Source of the DNA: Neobacillus mesonae
GTDB lineage: Bacteria > Bacillota > Bacilli > Bacillales > Cytobacillaceae
Length of the DNA stretch: 64,000 nt
Direction of reading: 5' to 3'
Assembly (NCBI RefSeq): GCF_023715155.1
Contig: NZ_JAMBNQ010000007.1
Coordinates: 89,591-153,590 of the forward strand
This document shows, one piece after another, positions 18,692 through 27,654 of the stretch (position 1 is the first letter of the stretch; each line of letters starts with the position of its first letter). The position numbers and the translations under genes are program-made. The notes beneath the pieces were generated by a model. It was not told where the DNA came from and ran no database searches. It saw nothing but the letters and a program-made list of their open reading frames with translations.

Positions 18692-20140
18692 ATGGTAAAT
18701 TATTTAAAAAATTTAATTGGAGGACAATGGGGTGAAGCAAAAACTGAAAAATCAGAGCCAGTGTATAATCCTGCTACCGAAGAAGTCATTGCTTATGTTC
18801 CATTATCTACAAAAGAAGATTTGAATGAGGCTGTCAAAGCAGCTGCTGAAGCATTTGAAACCTGGAAGGAAGTTGCTGTACCAAAACGTGCCCGCATCTT
18901 ATTCAAGTATCAGCAACTATTAGTTGATCATTGGGAAGAGCTGGCGACATTGATTACAAAAGAAAATGGTAAAAGTTTCACAGAGGCTTACGGTGAAGTA
19001 CAGCGTGGAATTGAATGTGTAGAATTTGCTGCCGGTGCACCTAATTTAATGATGGGTAACCAGCTTTCGTCTATTGCTACTGATCTTGAATCTGGTGTTT
19101 ACCGCTATCCTATCGGAGTGATTGGGGGGATTACGCCGTTTAACTTTCCTATGATGGTTCCATGCTGGATGTTCCCTATGGCTATTGTAACTGGTAATAC
19201 TTTTATACTAAAACCATCTGAACGTACCCCGCTTCTTGCTAATCGTTTAGCGGAACTTCTTGAAGAAGCAGGACTGCCTAAAGGTGTATTTAATATCGTT
19301 CATGGAGGCCATGATGTGGTAAATGGACTCCTTGATCACGAAAATGTTGCAGCTATCTCATTTGTCGGTTCTCAACCAGTTGCGGAATATGTTTATAAAA
19401 GAGGTACACAAAACTTGAAACGAGTTCAAGCACTTGCAGGAGCGAAAAACCATTCAATCGTCCTCAAAGATGCAAATCTTGAGAATGCCACAGACCAAAT
19501 TTTAAGTGCAGCCTTTGGTTCTGCAGGAGAGCGCTGCATGGCATGTTCGGTAGTTGCAGTTGAAGAGTCCATTGCTGATCAATTTATTGAAAAGCTTGTT
19601 CAAAAAGCGAATAATATCAAAATTGGAAATGGTTTAGATGAGAATGTATTTCTTGGGCCGGTGATCCGTGAAGGCCACAAGCAACGGACACTGCAATATA
19701 TTGAAACTGGGGAAAAAGAAGGGGCAAAACTAATCCGTGATGGCCGCAATGATGATGCAGCCAAGTACAATGGGTATTTTGTAGGACCTACTATCTTTGA
19801 TCATGTCACCAGTGAAATGAAAATATGGCAGGATGAAATTTTTGCCCCTGTGTTATCTATCTGCCGGGTAAAAAATCTTGATGAAGCTATTAATCTAACA
19901 AATAAATCAAAATTTGCAAACGGTGCATGTATTTTTACAAATGACGGAGGCAGTGTCAGAGCATTCCGCGAAAGAATGGATGCTGGCATGCTTGGAGTTA
20001 ATATTGGTGTACCAGCTCCAATGGCGTTCTTCCCATTCTCGGGCTGGAAGGATTCATTCTATGGAGATCTTCATGCCAATGGAAAAGACGGGCTGGAGTT
20101 CTATACCCGTAAAAAAGTCATTACCACTCGATGGGTGTAG
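18692..20140 (+). CDS. mmsA: Methylmalonate-semialdehyde dehydrogenase (CoA-acylating)
   Basis: A 482-residue aldehyde dehydrogenase of the MmsA/IolA branch, which turns methylmalonate or malonate semialdehyde plus CoA and NAD into propionyl- or acetyl-CoA and CO2. The catalytic Cys is C282 in GSAGERCMA. The segment ALAGAKNH replaces the general-base Glu stretch of ordinary aldehyde dehydrogenases, a mark of the CoA-acylating group. The end, [20 protein letters not shown], is also typical. ATG follows AGGAGCG. Ends the island and gives it a route from a branched or C3 semialdehyde to central metabolism, as in valine catabolism. Confidence 0.93.
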   Translation: MVNYLKNLIGGQWGEAKTEKSEPVYNPATEEVIAYVPLSTKEDLNEAVKAAAEAFETWKEVAVPKRARILFKYQQLLVDHWEELATLITKENGKSFTEAYGEVQRGIECVEFAAGAPNLMMGNQLSSIATDLESGVYRYPIGVIGGITPFNFPMMVPCWMFPMAIVTGNTFILKPSERTPLLANRLAELLEEAGLPKGVFNIVHGGHDVVNGLLDHENVAAISFVGSQPVAEYVYKRGTQNLKRVQALAGAKNHSIVLKDANLENATDQILSAAFGSAGERCMACSVVAVEESIADQFIEKLVQKANNIKIGNGLDENVFLGPVIREGHKQRTLQYIETGEKEGAKLIRDGRNDDAAKYNGYFVGPTIFDHVTSEMKIWQDEIFAPVLSICRVKNLDEAINLTNKSKFANGACIFTNDGGSVRAFRERMDAGMLGVNIGVPAPMAFFPFSGWKDSFYGDLHANGKDGLEFYTRKKVITTRWV

Positions 20141-20240
20141 TGGGTAATTAAATCGTTGGGCTTTTGAGTTGCTTTAAAAGATTCCACTCTTTCAATGTAA
20201 CCATTAACAGCAACTAATTTAGTTTTTCTAAACTTTTGGT

Positions 20241-20292
20241 CATAATAAAAACTGCACATCCCATTGTTAATGTGTCTAACAATGGGATGCAG
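20241..20292 (-). terminator. Rho-independent terminator of the phosphoesterase gene
   Basis: Reading leftward, CTGCATCCCATTGTTA pairs with TAACAATGGGATGTGCAG across a 7-base loop, then TTTTTATT follows. It stands 30 bases past the stop of the minus-strand phosphoesterase gene. Confidence 0.8.
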
Positions 20293-20321
20293 TTCAGGGT
20301 GACTGGTCCTTTCATTACAAA

Positions 20322-21194
20322 TCATGCTTTTTTTAAATGAAACACCGTAATCTCCGGCCTGCACAAAAAACGTATCGGCAGGTTTGTCGTCCCAATCCCG
20401 CGGTTCACATACAGCGCCATTTGACTGTCCCCAACATGATAGAGCCCATCTGCATATTTTTCAGCCATTTTTTGTTTGATGATGGACCCGAAATACGGAA
20501 GCCGCACCTGGCCGCCATGGGAATGTCCGGAAAACTGGGCACTGATCGGGTACTTACAGCTCTTATCGGCAATATCGGGTTCATGGGCTAAGAACAGCAC
20601 ACAGGAATTCTGTGGAATGCCTTCTACTGCTTTAGCGATATTCGGAAACCCGTACATAGCATCATCGATCCCTGCAATATATAGCCGCATACCATCCGCT
20701 TCGATAAAATCATACCTATTTTCTAACACTTCAAATTGGGACTTTTGTAAAGCGGAAACAACCCAGTTCTTTATCGACATATCATGGTTCCCAATAACGG
20801 CCCATTTTCCTCCTCGTCCTGCTTTTATTTCTTGCAGAATGGGTATGTAGCGATCTGGCTGCATATTTCCGGCCTGAATAAGATCACCAGTAAAGAAAAT
20901 GATATCTGGCTGAAGGTCATTAATCATTTTTACAACAGGTTTAAATTCGTCACTATCATAGTGAAATCCCATATGAATATCGCTGAATTGGACAATCTTC
21001 CAGCCCTCAAAAGCGGCTGGAAGGTTCTTGACCTTTAAATTGATTTTCTTTATTTCATACCAAAAACGTTCAATTCTATAGGAATAGCCGCCAAGCATAC
21101 TGCTTGCTGCGATGAAGCCTAAATATAATTTGGTTGATTTTTTTAAAAATGTGCGGCGGGAAATCCGTTTTGGTTCACCTTGTAGGTTGTTCAT
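20322..21194 (-). CDS. ykuE: Tat-exported metallophosphoesterase (YkuE-like)
   Basis: A 290-residue calcineurin-like phosphoesterase. The N-terminus carries a twin-arginine signal (SRRTFLKKS, residues 12-20) followed by a hydrophobic stretch, so it is exported folded. The dimetal motifs are complete and in order: FSDIHMG, FFTGDLIQ, VIGNHD, LAHEPD and FSGHSHGGQ. Size and features match B. subtilis YkuE, a Tat-dependent wall-associated phosphoesterase. ATG follows AAAGGAG. Alone in its unit, with a strong terminator. Confidence 0.85.
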   Translation of the reverse strand: MNNLQGEPKRISRRTFLKKSTKLYLGFIAASSMLGGYSYRIERFWYEIKKINLKVKNLPAAFEGWKIVQFSDIHMGFHYDSDEFKPVVKMINDLQPDIIFFTGDLIQAGNMQPDRYIPILQEIKAGRGGKWAVIGNHDMSIKNWVVSALQKSQFEVLENRYDFIEADGMRLYIAGIDDAMYGFPNIAKAVEGIPQNSCVLFLAHEPDIADKSCKYPISAQFSGHSHGGQVRLPYFGSIIKQKMAEKYADGLYHVGDSQMALYVNRGIGTTNLPIRFLCRPEITVFHLKKA

Positions 21195-21333
21195 AATACT
21201 CCTTTCAAACAGATTTTACCTGTTTGAATATAAGTTCTTTTTTAAGAACATTATATAAGTTCCAAAGGAATTATACAAATTAAAAAAAGGAATTTTTTAG
21301 GTAGGAAAAGAGCTTCAATAGCGACTTTAGTTA

Positions 21334-21360
21334 TAAAAAAAGAGACCCTGCAATGGTCTC
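21334..21360 (-). terminator. Terminator of the SinI-like gene
   Basis: On the minus strand GAGACC pairs with GGTCTC around a short loop, followed by TTTTTTTATAA. The stem starts at the stop codon of the small antirepressor gene. Confidence 0.75.
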
Positions 21361-21475
21361 AATTCCTATTAAGAAAGTCTCTAATTTCATCCATAGATAA
21401 TCCTAAATTTTGAGCTTCCTTAATGAGTTCCACCCACTCGATATCTAGTTCTGTGTCACAATCAAGTGCAGCCAA
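21359..21475 (-). CDS. SinI-family antirepressor, small protein
   Basis: A 38-residue protein starting at TTG 21475, seven bases after AGGGGG. The sequence ELDIEWVELIKEAQNLGLS then MDEIRDFLNRN is the SinI dimerisation motif that in B. subtilis binds and disarms the biofilm repressor SinR. It is shorter than B. subtilis SinI (57 residues) but holds the whole helical hook. No SinR-like gene adjoins it. It lies directly behind a c-di-GMP riboswitch and ends in a terminator, so it forms a single-gene, riboswitch-controlled unit. Confidence 0.85.
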   Translation of the reverse strand: MAALDCDTELDIEWVELIKEAQNLGLSMDEIRDFLNRN

Positions 21476-21482
21476 AATCTAA

Positions 21483-21508
21483 CCCCCTAAAATATGGACT
21501 ATTTTAGG
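21483..21508 (-). promoter_or_regulatory. Anti-Shine-Dalgarno hairpin of the riboswitch
   Basis: On the minus strand CCTAAAATA (21508-21500) can pair with TATTTTAGG (21494-21486) around GTCCA. The 3' arm contains the start of the AGGGGG ribosome site (21488-21483). The first two C of the 5' arm are also the end of the riboswitch P1 stem, so the two folds compete. Inference: ligand binding would weaken the hairpin and favour translation. Confidence 0.5.
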
Positions 21509-21580
21509 CAGCACAGCCGTCATAGTTTTTTAGACCTTAGACCTGTAGCTTTGCGTCCCCAATTTTCAAAAGGTTTGCCT
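21507..21580 (-). promoter_or_regulatory. Cyclic di-GMP-I (GEMM-I) riboswitch
   Basis: The minus strand shows the class I c-di-GMP aptamer layout: GGCAAACC at the 5' side of P1, then GGGACGCAAAGCTACAGG and TCTAAG (compare GGGACGCAAAGCC and GGCCUAA of the Vibrio Vc2 aptamer), an ATGACGGCTG segment and closing TGCC. GGCA (5') and TGCC (3') pair as P1. It precedes the SinI-like gene by about 30 bases and is followed by a hairpin that covers the ribosome site. Confidence 0.85.
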
Positions 21581-21711
21581 TTATCTAATTAACGTAGTAA
21601 ATAAGAACTATCTTAATTGTACTATACACATAGTAAAAACCTACCAAATAAAATCCCAAAAGTTTCGACAAATTTTTCCAGATGTTTTGCCTATTCTTTT
21701 TCGATAGACAC

Positions 21712-21749
21712 AAAAAGCATTAGAATCCGTGAAGATTCTAATGCTTTTT
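21712..21749. terminator. Bidirectional terminator
   Basis: AAAAAGCATTAGAATC and GATTCTAATGCTTTTT form a perfect 16-bp stem with a 6-base loop. It closes the DUF421 gene on the minus strand. Confidence 0.85.
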
Positions 21750-21757
21750 GTCGACAT

Positions 21758-22465
21758 TTATTTATACAAAAAAACTGATAATTTTTTCTGTGAGTCTACT
21801 GTGCCCAACAATACATTCGTAACTTCCGCCTGATATGCAGACTTCAAACGATTAATGAGCTGAGCTTCTTTCATATCGATTTCCTGCAGGACAGAGCGTT
21901 GAATTTTTCCTTCCTTAATTACAATTCTTGGCAGTTCAAAAGCCCCTGGATTTGCTGGATTGGTTGCTGGAGTCATTGGTTCGTATTTTGGATCCGGGAA
22001 AATGGATATTTCTCCACCTGATTCCCATAGGGCCAATGCGACTTTATTGACGTCCTCTATTTTTTCCTTCCTTAATACAGATAACAAATAATCAATTGAA
22101 ATTCGTGCCTTTTTTAATCCCTCATAAATAATTTTTCCATCCTTAATCAGTGGAAAGGGGACAGAATCTATTTTCTGCCGCAGTCTGGGGAAGCGTAAGG
22201 TTAAAAAAATACCGAAAATGTACATTATGACGATGACTACCGTCGAAATCAATGCCCCCTTTAACCCTATGTGAGGATCTGAAAGGGGGTGTGCGATTAT
22301 ATTTCCCAGCATTAATGCCACCAAAAAATCGAGAAACCGCATTTGCGATATCGACCGCTGCCCCATTATTTTTACAGTAATAAGCAGGAAAAGGAAGGTA
22401 ATAACCGACCTTATGATCCATCCCAATGCTGACAATGACTCCTGCCCTTGAAAGAAATCTACCAT
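21758..22465 (-). CDS. DUF421 (YetF-family) membrane protein
   Basis: A 235-residue protein of the Bacillus YetF/YdfR/YrbG family. Three hydrophobic helices fill the first 95 residues (with KIMGQRSISQMRFLDFLVAL, the family's hallmark), then a cytosolic domain with PFPLIKDGKI, ARISIDYLLSVLRK and ALWESGGEISIF. Function in the family is poorly known; some members support spore germinant-receptor assembly. ATG stands after a weak AGGGTG site. Probably in one unit with the lactonase gene, 12 bases upstream. Confidence 0.88.
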   Translation of the reverse strand: MVDFFQGQESLSALGWIIRSVITFLFLLITVKIMGQRSISQMRFLDFLVALMLGNIIAHPLSDPHIGLKGALISTVVIVIMYIFGIFLTLRFPRLRQKIDSVPFPLIKDGKIIYEGLKKARISIDYLLSVLRKEKIEDVNKVALALWESGGEISIFPDPKYEPMTPATNPANPGAFELPRIVIKEGKIQRSVLQEIDMKEAQLINRLKSAYQAEVTNVLLGTVDSQKKLSVFLYK

Positions 22466-22477
22466 CGCTGCACCCTG

Positions 22478-23527
22478 TTATATATGAAGAAATTTAACGC
22501 AAACCGGATAAGGAACCTTACTATTAGACGAAATCAAGGTGAGTCTTCCAGATTCTTGATCTCTTTTATATAGAACAAGATTTCCTGATTCCTGGTTGGA
22601 ACCGACAATAAATTTTTCACTCGGATCTAAATCAAAATCCCTCGGCCAATCTCCTTCAGAAGAAACTTGTTCCACAAAGCTTAGTTCACCTGTTGCTTGA
22701 TTGACACTAAAAACAGCAATACTGTTATGACCGCGGTTGCCGGCATATACAAACCGGCCATCGGAAGAAATATGAATCGCGCTGCCCTGGTTGTTCTCTT
22801 TAAAATCTTCAGGGATGGTGGAGATATACTGCTTTTCTGTAAAATGACCGTTTTCAGCATTATAATCCAGTACAATCACTTCGGAGCTGAATTCCGTCAT
22901 GATATAAGCAAATTTTTCATTAGGGTGAAAAACCAGATGCCTTGGACCGCTCCCTGCTTTTAACGGAAGCAGCTTCACTTTTTCAAGTGTTGCATCCTCA
23001 TTCACCTTATATGTAATGAGTGCATCAATTCCCAGTTCAACCACCATCAGATATTTTTCATCCGGGGTAAGTCCTGCATAATGTGAATGTGCCTTATCCT
23101 GTCTTGGATCCGGACCGCGGCCTTCATGTTTGATGGAAGAAGCTGCAGGTAAAATCGAACCGTCAGCGTTAATGCGGTGGGATTCCACTGCTCCTTTGTG
23201 GTAGTTCGCGCTGAATACATATTGGTTCTTATGATCCACACTTACATAGCATGGAGAGGCCCCTGGTGAAAGCTGGCGATTCAATTCTGTTAATTCGCCT
23301 GTCTGCCCCAAGGAAAAAGCTGCAACACCGCCATTATCACCATCTTTTACAACTGAGTAAAGATATTGATTATCCTGGCTGATGGCTAGGTAGGTAGGGT
23401 TCCCTAATTCAGCCGCTGCCTGGACATCCTCGATGTTTCCTTCATCTGTATTTAACGTAAAAGAATAAATTCCTTTACTATCACCTTTTGTATAAGTTCC
23501 GATAAACCCTTTAAATTTTTCTGACAT
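22478..23527 (-). CDS. Lactonase-family beta-propeller (6-phosphogluconolactonase-like)
   Basis: A 349-residue seven-bladed propeller of the YbhE/Pgl type. FIGTYTKGDSKGIYSF opens the first blade; SHYAGLTPDEKYLMVVELG, GPRHLVFHPNEKFAYIMTE and QGSAIHISSDGRFVYAGNRG are blade repeats with the family's His and Arg residues. Members hydrolyse 6-phosphogluconolactone in the oxidative pentose-phosphate pathway, though many are assigned by similarity alone. ATG follows AGAGGGGAA. Cytosolic; no signal peptide. Confidence 0.88.
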   Translation of the reverse strand: MSEKFKGFIGTYTKGDSKGIYSFTLNTDEGNIEDVQAAAELGNPTYLAISQDNQYLYSVVKDGDNGGVAAFSLGQTGELTELNRQLSPGASPCYVSVDHKNQYVFSANYHKGAVESHRINADGSILPAASSIKHEGRGPDPRQDKAHSHYAGLTPDEKYLMVVELGIDALITYKVNEDATLEKVKLLPLKAGSGPRHLVFHPNEKFAYIMTEFSSEVIVLDYNAENGHFTEKQYISTIPEDFKENNQGSAIHISSDGRFVYAGNRGHNSIAVFSVNQATGELSFVEQVSSEGDWPRDFDLDPSEKFIVGSNQESGNLVLYKRDQESGRLTLISSNSKVPYPVCVKFLHI

Positions 23528-23723
23528 CGTTTGATTCCCCTCTAAGATTGTTATCTGTTTTATTCTACCAAACTGGATGGAAATTTATAAAAAATAGGTC
23601 TTTACAAAAAGTCTTGAATTAAAAGAATTTTTATTTGCAATCTTTTTAAAGATAGGTGATATTTAATCTAGGAAAGAATATTGCTTTTGCATTTTTACAT
23701 AGTTTTTTAAAAGGAGTTTGATC

Positions 23724-24428
23724 ATGGCAAATAAAAAAAACACAAAGCAAACAAAGAATTCCTCATCCAAATTTGTATTTTGGATGATTGGACTGGTAGC
23801 AGTAGGCGTATTGGCATTAATTTTCCTCAATAATTTTTCCGACAAAAAGGAAGAAACCAAAACCCAAACATTTGATATCGATTACTCGAATCAGCCGTTC
23901 CTGGGTGATGAGAATGCGCCAGTTTCCATTATTGAATTTGGGGATTACAAATGTCCGATGTGTAAAGACTTTACTCAAAATGCCGTACCGTTTATTCAAA
24001 AAGAGCTTGTGGATACTGGAGAAGCCAAGTTTTACTTTATGAACTATTCATTTATTAATATTGATTCTAAACGTTCCGCGCAATTTGCAGAATCTGTCTA
24101 TCAGGAACTTGGAAATGATACATTCTGGAAATTCCATGAAAATCTATATAAAAAGCAGCCTAATGATGCAAAGGCTGAAAAAGAGGATATTTATACCGAG
24201 CAATTCTTAATTGACACCTTAAAAGAAGTGGCAAGTGATGCCGATGTCGATAAAGTGGTGAAAAACTTTAAAGCACAAAAATCCATGGATGCCTGGGAAA
24301 AGGATATGGATTATGTGAAAAAATTGGGTGTAACAGGAACACCAACCATGTTTGTGAATGGAAAGATGTTTACAGGACAAACCATGGACGATTTAAAAGA
24401 TATGGTAGATAAAGCGGCAAAGGAGTAG
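23724..24428 (+). CDS. bdbD: Thiol-disulfide oxidoreductase BdbD (DsbA-like)
   Basis: A 234-residue extracytoplasmic disulfide-forming protein. One N-terminal membrane anchor (residues 17-36) is followed by a thioredoxin fold with the active site C77-P-M-C80 and the cis-Pro loop VTGTPTMFV. ATG 23724 follows AAGGAG; the TTG two codons earlier is less well spaced. It sits 4 bases before bdbC, its re-oxidising partner, as in B. subtilis, where the pair supports competence and exported-protein folding. Confidence 0.93.
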   Translation: MANKKNTKQTKNSSSKFVFWMIGLVAVGVLALIFLNNFSDKKEETKTQTFDIDYSNQPFLGDENAPVSIIEFGDYKCPMCKDFTQNAVPFIQKELVDTGEAKFYFMNYSFINIDSKRSAQFAESVYQELGNDTFWKFHENLYKKQPNDAKAEKEDIYTEQFLIDTLKEVASDADVDKVVKNFKAQKSMDAWEKDMDYVKKLGVTGTPTMFVNGKMFTGQTMDDLKDMVDKAAKE

Positions 24429-24432
24429 TCAT

Positions 24433-24840
24433 ATGAACAAATCTTTGCTTCTGTCTTGGATTGCGGCTATTATTGCAACGCTTGGCAGTTTGTATTTTAG
24501 TGAGGTTATGCACTTTGTTCCCTGTACATTGTGCTGGTACCAGCGGATTTTTATGTACCCGCTGGCGATTATCTTAGGAATTGCCGTTTACCGGAATGAT
24601 ACAGGAATCTCGAAATATGTTCTTCCAATATCGGTCATTGGTCTCCTGATCAGCGGTTATCATACATTGCTGCAAAAGATTCCGGCGATGAAACAATTTG
24701 AAATGTGTACATCTGGTGTGCCTTGCTCACAAGATTATCTTAACTGGTTTGGGTTTATCACCATTCCATTATTGGCGTTTGTTGCGTTTGCTATTATTAC
24801 GGTTTGTATGGTAATTTTAGCCCGTAGTAATAAAGAATAA
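24433..24840 (+). CDS. bdbC: Quinone-linked thiol oxidoreductase BdbC (DsbB-like)
   Basis: A 135-residue four-helix membrane protein. The two redox pairs of the DsbB family are present: C31-T-L-C34 followed by WYQR after the first helix, and C92/C98 in the second outer loop. It passes electrons from BdbD to quinone. Start ATG is four bases after the bdbD stop, with AAAGGAG inside the end of bdbD. Confidence 0.94.
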   Translation: MNKSLLLSWIAAIIATLGSLYFSEVMHFVPCTLCWYQRIFMYPLAIILGIAVYRNDTGISKYVLPISVIGLLISGYHTLLQKIPAMKQFEMCTSGVPCSQDYLNWFGFITIPLLAFVAFAIITVCMVILARSNKE

Positions 24841-24852
24841 ATTTGCTAGAAA

Positions 24853-24888
24853 GATATCACAGTACTAGTTACTGTGGTATTTTTTTGC
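24853..24888 (+). terminator. Terminator of bdbDC
   Basis: ATATCACAGTA pairs with TACTGTGGTAT, followed by a run of seven T. Confidence 0.85.
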
Positions 24889-24976
24889 CAAAAAAGAAGA
24901 GTACATTTTTCTCTTTCAAGAAGTTTCCAATTAGTGTAAGGTGGAATTTAGAACAAATGAAAAAGAGAGGATTGCA

Positions 24977-26287
24977 ATGAATCAATTATCAAAATCCACA
25001 CAGTTCTTTGCAGGACTTCAGTGGCTGTTTTTTATGTTTGCGAATACGGTTGTTATTCCGCTGACAATTGGGGATGCCTTTGATTTATCATCCGTAGAGG
25101 TGGCCAGTGCCCTGCAAAGATCGTTTATTTATACGGGGATTGCCTGTATTCTTCAAGCTGTTTTCGGGCACAAATACCCGCTGATGGAAGGGCAGTCAGG
25201 TTTATGGTGGGGAGCCATTTTAAGTTTAAGTGCCTCTGCCTCCTCTGCAGGAATTAGTGTAGGAGAACTTGGCGGAGGGCTGGCCGTTGGAATTATTTGT
25301 TCAGGCATTTTAGTAATGATTCTAGGGGCACTTGGAATGGGGAATGTATTAAAACGTTTGTTTACCCCTGTTGTCATGAGTACCGTATTATTCCTGCTTG
25401 CCTGCCAGTTAATTTTGATTTTTACCAAAGGGATGCTGGGCCTTGCCACGAGGGATGAAATACATATACCGACCGCTTTGTTATCGATCTTCTTAATTCT
25501 TTTAACAGCCTGGTTGAACATAAAAGGACCAAGAGCGATTCGGAATTTTTCGATTCTGATTGGGATTGTGTCCGGCTGGATTATATATGTTTTATTGTTC
25601 CCGGCCCCTGCTGCAGACGAGCATGTGTCGACAAAGCTGTTTAATCTTTTTCCATGGGGAACACCAACATTCAGCCTTGGCCTGATCATTATGGCTGTCA
25701 TAACGGGTTTGGTAAACACGACGAATACGATTGCCGCGGTAAAAGGAGTCGAACCAATCATAAAAACATCCACTTCAGACGGGCAATATCGTAAATCATT
25801 TGTGTTAACAGGGATTAATTCCGTAGTCTCTGGGCTATTTGGAATGGTCCCATATGCACCATATGTGTCATCATTAGGATTTTTACAATCCACCTTAATA
25901 GTTGAACGTATGCCGATGGTCATTGGTGCAGCTATGTTTATAATCCTTGGCTTAGTTCCGCCCCTCAGCCATCTTTTTTCAACACTGCCGATCAGTGTCG
26001 GGGACGCGGTTTTATTTGTTGCCTATTTGCAGCTATTCAGCGGTGCACTTACTAATTTAGAGGGAATTCGTTTTACACAAAAAACAATCTATCGTATTGC
26101 CGCGCCAGTTTTATTAGGAATTGCCATCATGAATATTCCAGTGGAAATGTTCGGCTCCATTCCCATGCTGGTCCGTCCGCTATTAAGCAGCGGCTTGCTA
26201 ATGGGGATTATATTGGCGGTGGTTCTTGAGAATACGGTGAATTGGTCGAAACTGGAGAAGGTGGATTCGCAGAAAAAGGTGGGGTGA
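24977..26287 (+). CDS. NCS2-family purine/pyrimidine permease
   Basis: A 436-residue nucleobase:cation symporter with 12-14 hydrophobic segments. QWLFFMFANTVVIPLTIGDAF and RYPLMEGQSGLWWGAIL-like segments (here KYPLMEGQSGLWWG) resemble the B. subtilis YwdJ group rather than UraA or PbuX. Start ATG 24977 follows AGAGAGG; an upstream ATG adds 12 residues without a site. Substrate unknown (uracil, xanthine or another base). Alone in its unit. Confidence 0.88.
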   Translation: MNQLSKSTQFFAGLQWLFFMFANTVVIPLTIGDAFDLSSVEVASALQRSFIYTGIACILQAVFGHKYPLMEGQSGLWWGAILSLSASASSAGISVGELGGGLAVGIICSGILVMILGALGMGNVLKRLFTPVVMSTVLFLLACQLILIFTKGMLGLATRDEIHIPTALLSIFLILLTAWLNIKGPRAIRNFSILIGIVSGWIIYVLLFPAPAADEHVSTKLFNLFPWGTPTFSLGLIIMAVITGLVNTTNTIAAVKGVEPIIKTSTSDGQYRKSFVLTGINSVVSGLFGMVPYAPYVSSLGFLQSTLIVERMPMVIGAAMFIILGLVPPLSHLFSTLPISVGDAVLFVAYLQLFSGALTNLEGIRFTQKTIYRIAAPVLLGIAIMNIPVEMFGSIPMLVRPLLSSGLLMGIILAVVLENTVNWSKLEKVDSQKKVG

Positions 26288-26305
26288 TTGGGGGAAGGCG
26301 GATTT

Positions 26306-26504
26306 GATTAGCGGATAATGGACGCCAATTAGCGGAATAACGAATGCTAATCAGCGGATATCGAGTGCAATTAGCGGATAACACGAGTCAATCAGCGGAT
26401 ACCGAGTGCAATCAGCGGATTACACGTCTCAATCAGTGGATAATGACCGCCAATCAGCGGATAACAATCTGCAATTAGCAGCAAACACTCTTCAATTGCT
26501 GCAC
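26306..26504. repeat. Tandem array of 20-22-base AATYAGCGGATA units
   Basis: Nine units and a partial tenth, each starting AATTAGCGGATA or AATCAGCGGATA and ending in a variable 8-9 bases (for example GAGTGC, CGAGTC, GACGCC). Units run 20-22 bases, so no reading frame is kept across the array. It fills the space after the permease gene. Confidence 0.85.
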
Positions 26505-26532
26505 ACTACTCATTTTCTATCATATAGCCATA

Positions 26533-26568
26533 AAAAGAGCTTCCTTGAACCGAATGGGAAGCTCTTTT
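26533..26568. terminator. Rho-independent terminator
   Basis: AAAAGAGCTTCC pairs perfectly with GGAAGCTCTTTT around 12 bases. Ends the permease transcript beyond the tandem array. Confidence 0.8.
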
Positions 26569-26797
26569 CATGTTACGCCTCTGAAACATTTCGTAATAAA
26601 CCATCCTGTGCCTTCCTCTGCTGGAAAATATACGGGATAAAACTATCTTAGGATAAAAATTCCAATCAGCAGAGGAACATTATCGTACTAGTAATAAATC
26701 TACCATTTTTATAGTTACCACTTTTTGGCTAATGAATAAGTATGTTACAACTGATAGCCTTGAATGTAGAGAGACGAACGAAACAGGAGGTTATCAA

Positions 26798-27400
26798 ATG
26801 AATAAATTTAAGAAACTATTAATCTCAGCAGGTTTAATTTTATCAATGTCAGCATTCACGTTAAATGGAACTTCTGAAGCAGCAACAACTACACACAAGG
26901 TTCAATCTGGTGAAACTTACTGGAAAGTGGCAGTTAAATATGGGGTGCCTGTAAAATCATTAATGCAAGCAAACCATGCAGCAAACTCTAATCTATACGC
27001 AGGCCAAAATCTAGCAATCCCAAATTCTACTGTTACGCAAGCTGAAAAAGAATTAATGGCACGTCTTGTACATGCCGAGGCTGTTGGCGAACCATATGCC
27101 GGTAAAGTTGCGGTTGCTACCGTTATTTTAAACCGTGTTGCCAGCTCTGAATTTCCAAACTCAGTTAAAGGTGTAATCTATGAAAAAGCTGGTGGACACT
27201 TTGCATTTACACCAGTAATGAATGGAGCCATCAATAAAACTGCAGATGCCGCATCAAAACGGGCTGTAAATGAAGCACTTGCATTTAGAGGCCAAGGCAA
27301 TGGATCCTTATTTTTCTACAACCCCAAGACTTCCGTAAGTAAATGGGTTGCAACTCGTCAAGTGACTGTGAAAATTGGGAAACATGTTTTTGCAAAATAA
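26798..27400 (+). CDS. LysM-SleB/CwlJ-type cell-wall hydrolase
   Basis: A 200-residue secreted protein. The signal peptide ends about residue 28 (SEA-A). One LysM peptidoglycan-binding repeat follows (HKVQSGETYWKVAVKYG, residues 33-76), then a Hydrolase_2 domain (from about 85) with LMARLVHAEAVGEPYAGKVAV; its Glu (HAEA) is the lytic-transglycosylase catalytic position of SleB. ATG 26798 follows CAGGAGG. The architecture is that of B. subtilis YkvT and of spore-cortex hydrolases, so wall turnover or germination are the likely roles. Confidence 0.9.
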   Translation: MNKFKKLLISAGLILSMSAFTLNGTSEAATTTHKVQSGETYWKVAVKYGVPVKSLMQANHAANSNLYAGQNLAIPNSTVTQAEKELMARLVHAEAVGEPYAGKVAVATVILNRVASSEFPNSVKGVIYEKAGGHFAFTPVMNGAINKTADAASKRAVNEALAFRGQGNGSLFFYNPKTSVSKWVATRQVTVKIGKHVFAK

Positions 27401-27437
27401 TTATTAATAGAATGTGAATATTGAAAGCTTTTTATAC

Positions 27438-27478
27438 AAAAAACAGCAATTCCGAAATTTGGATATTGCTGTTTTTTT
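27438..27478 (+). terminator. Terminator of the cell-wall hydrolase gene
   Basis: AAACAGCAAT and ATTGCTGTTT flank a short loop, followed by a T run. Confidence 0.75.
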
Positions 27479-27654
27479 GTTTTAAAAAAGATGCAAGTGT
27501 TTTCAATACATTGGATAAATTAAATAAAAGAGTTTTATGAAGTAAATTTTTAAAAAATCTGAAAAATACACCCTAAAGAGATTCCAAATACTTGAAGAAG
27601 GCTTGCCTGTCGTTTAGAATAAAAGTGAACGTATTATGGCTGGGAGGTAAAGAA

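Noticed and set aside
26406..26651. 81-codon open frame starting in the AGCGGATA array
   Set aside because: Repeat-derived start, no ribosome site, runs through a terminator hairpin.
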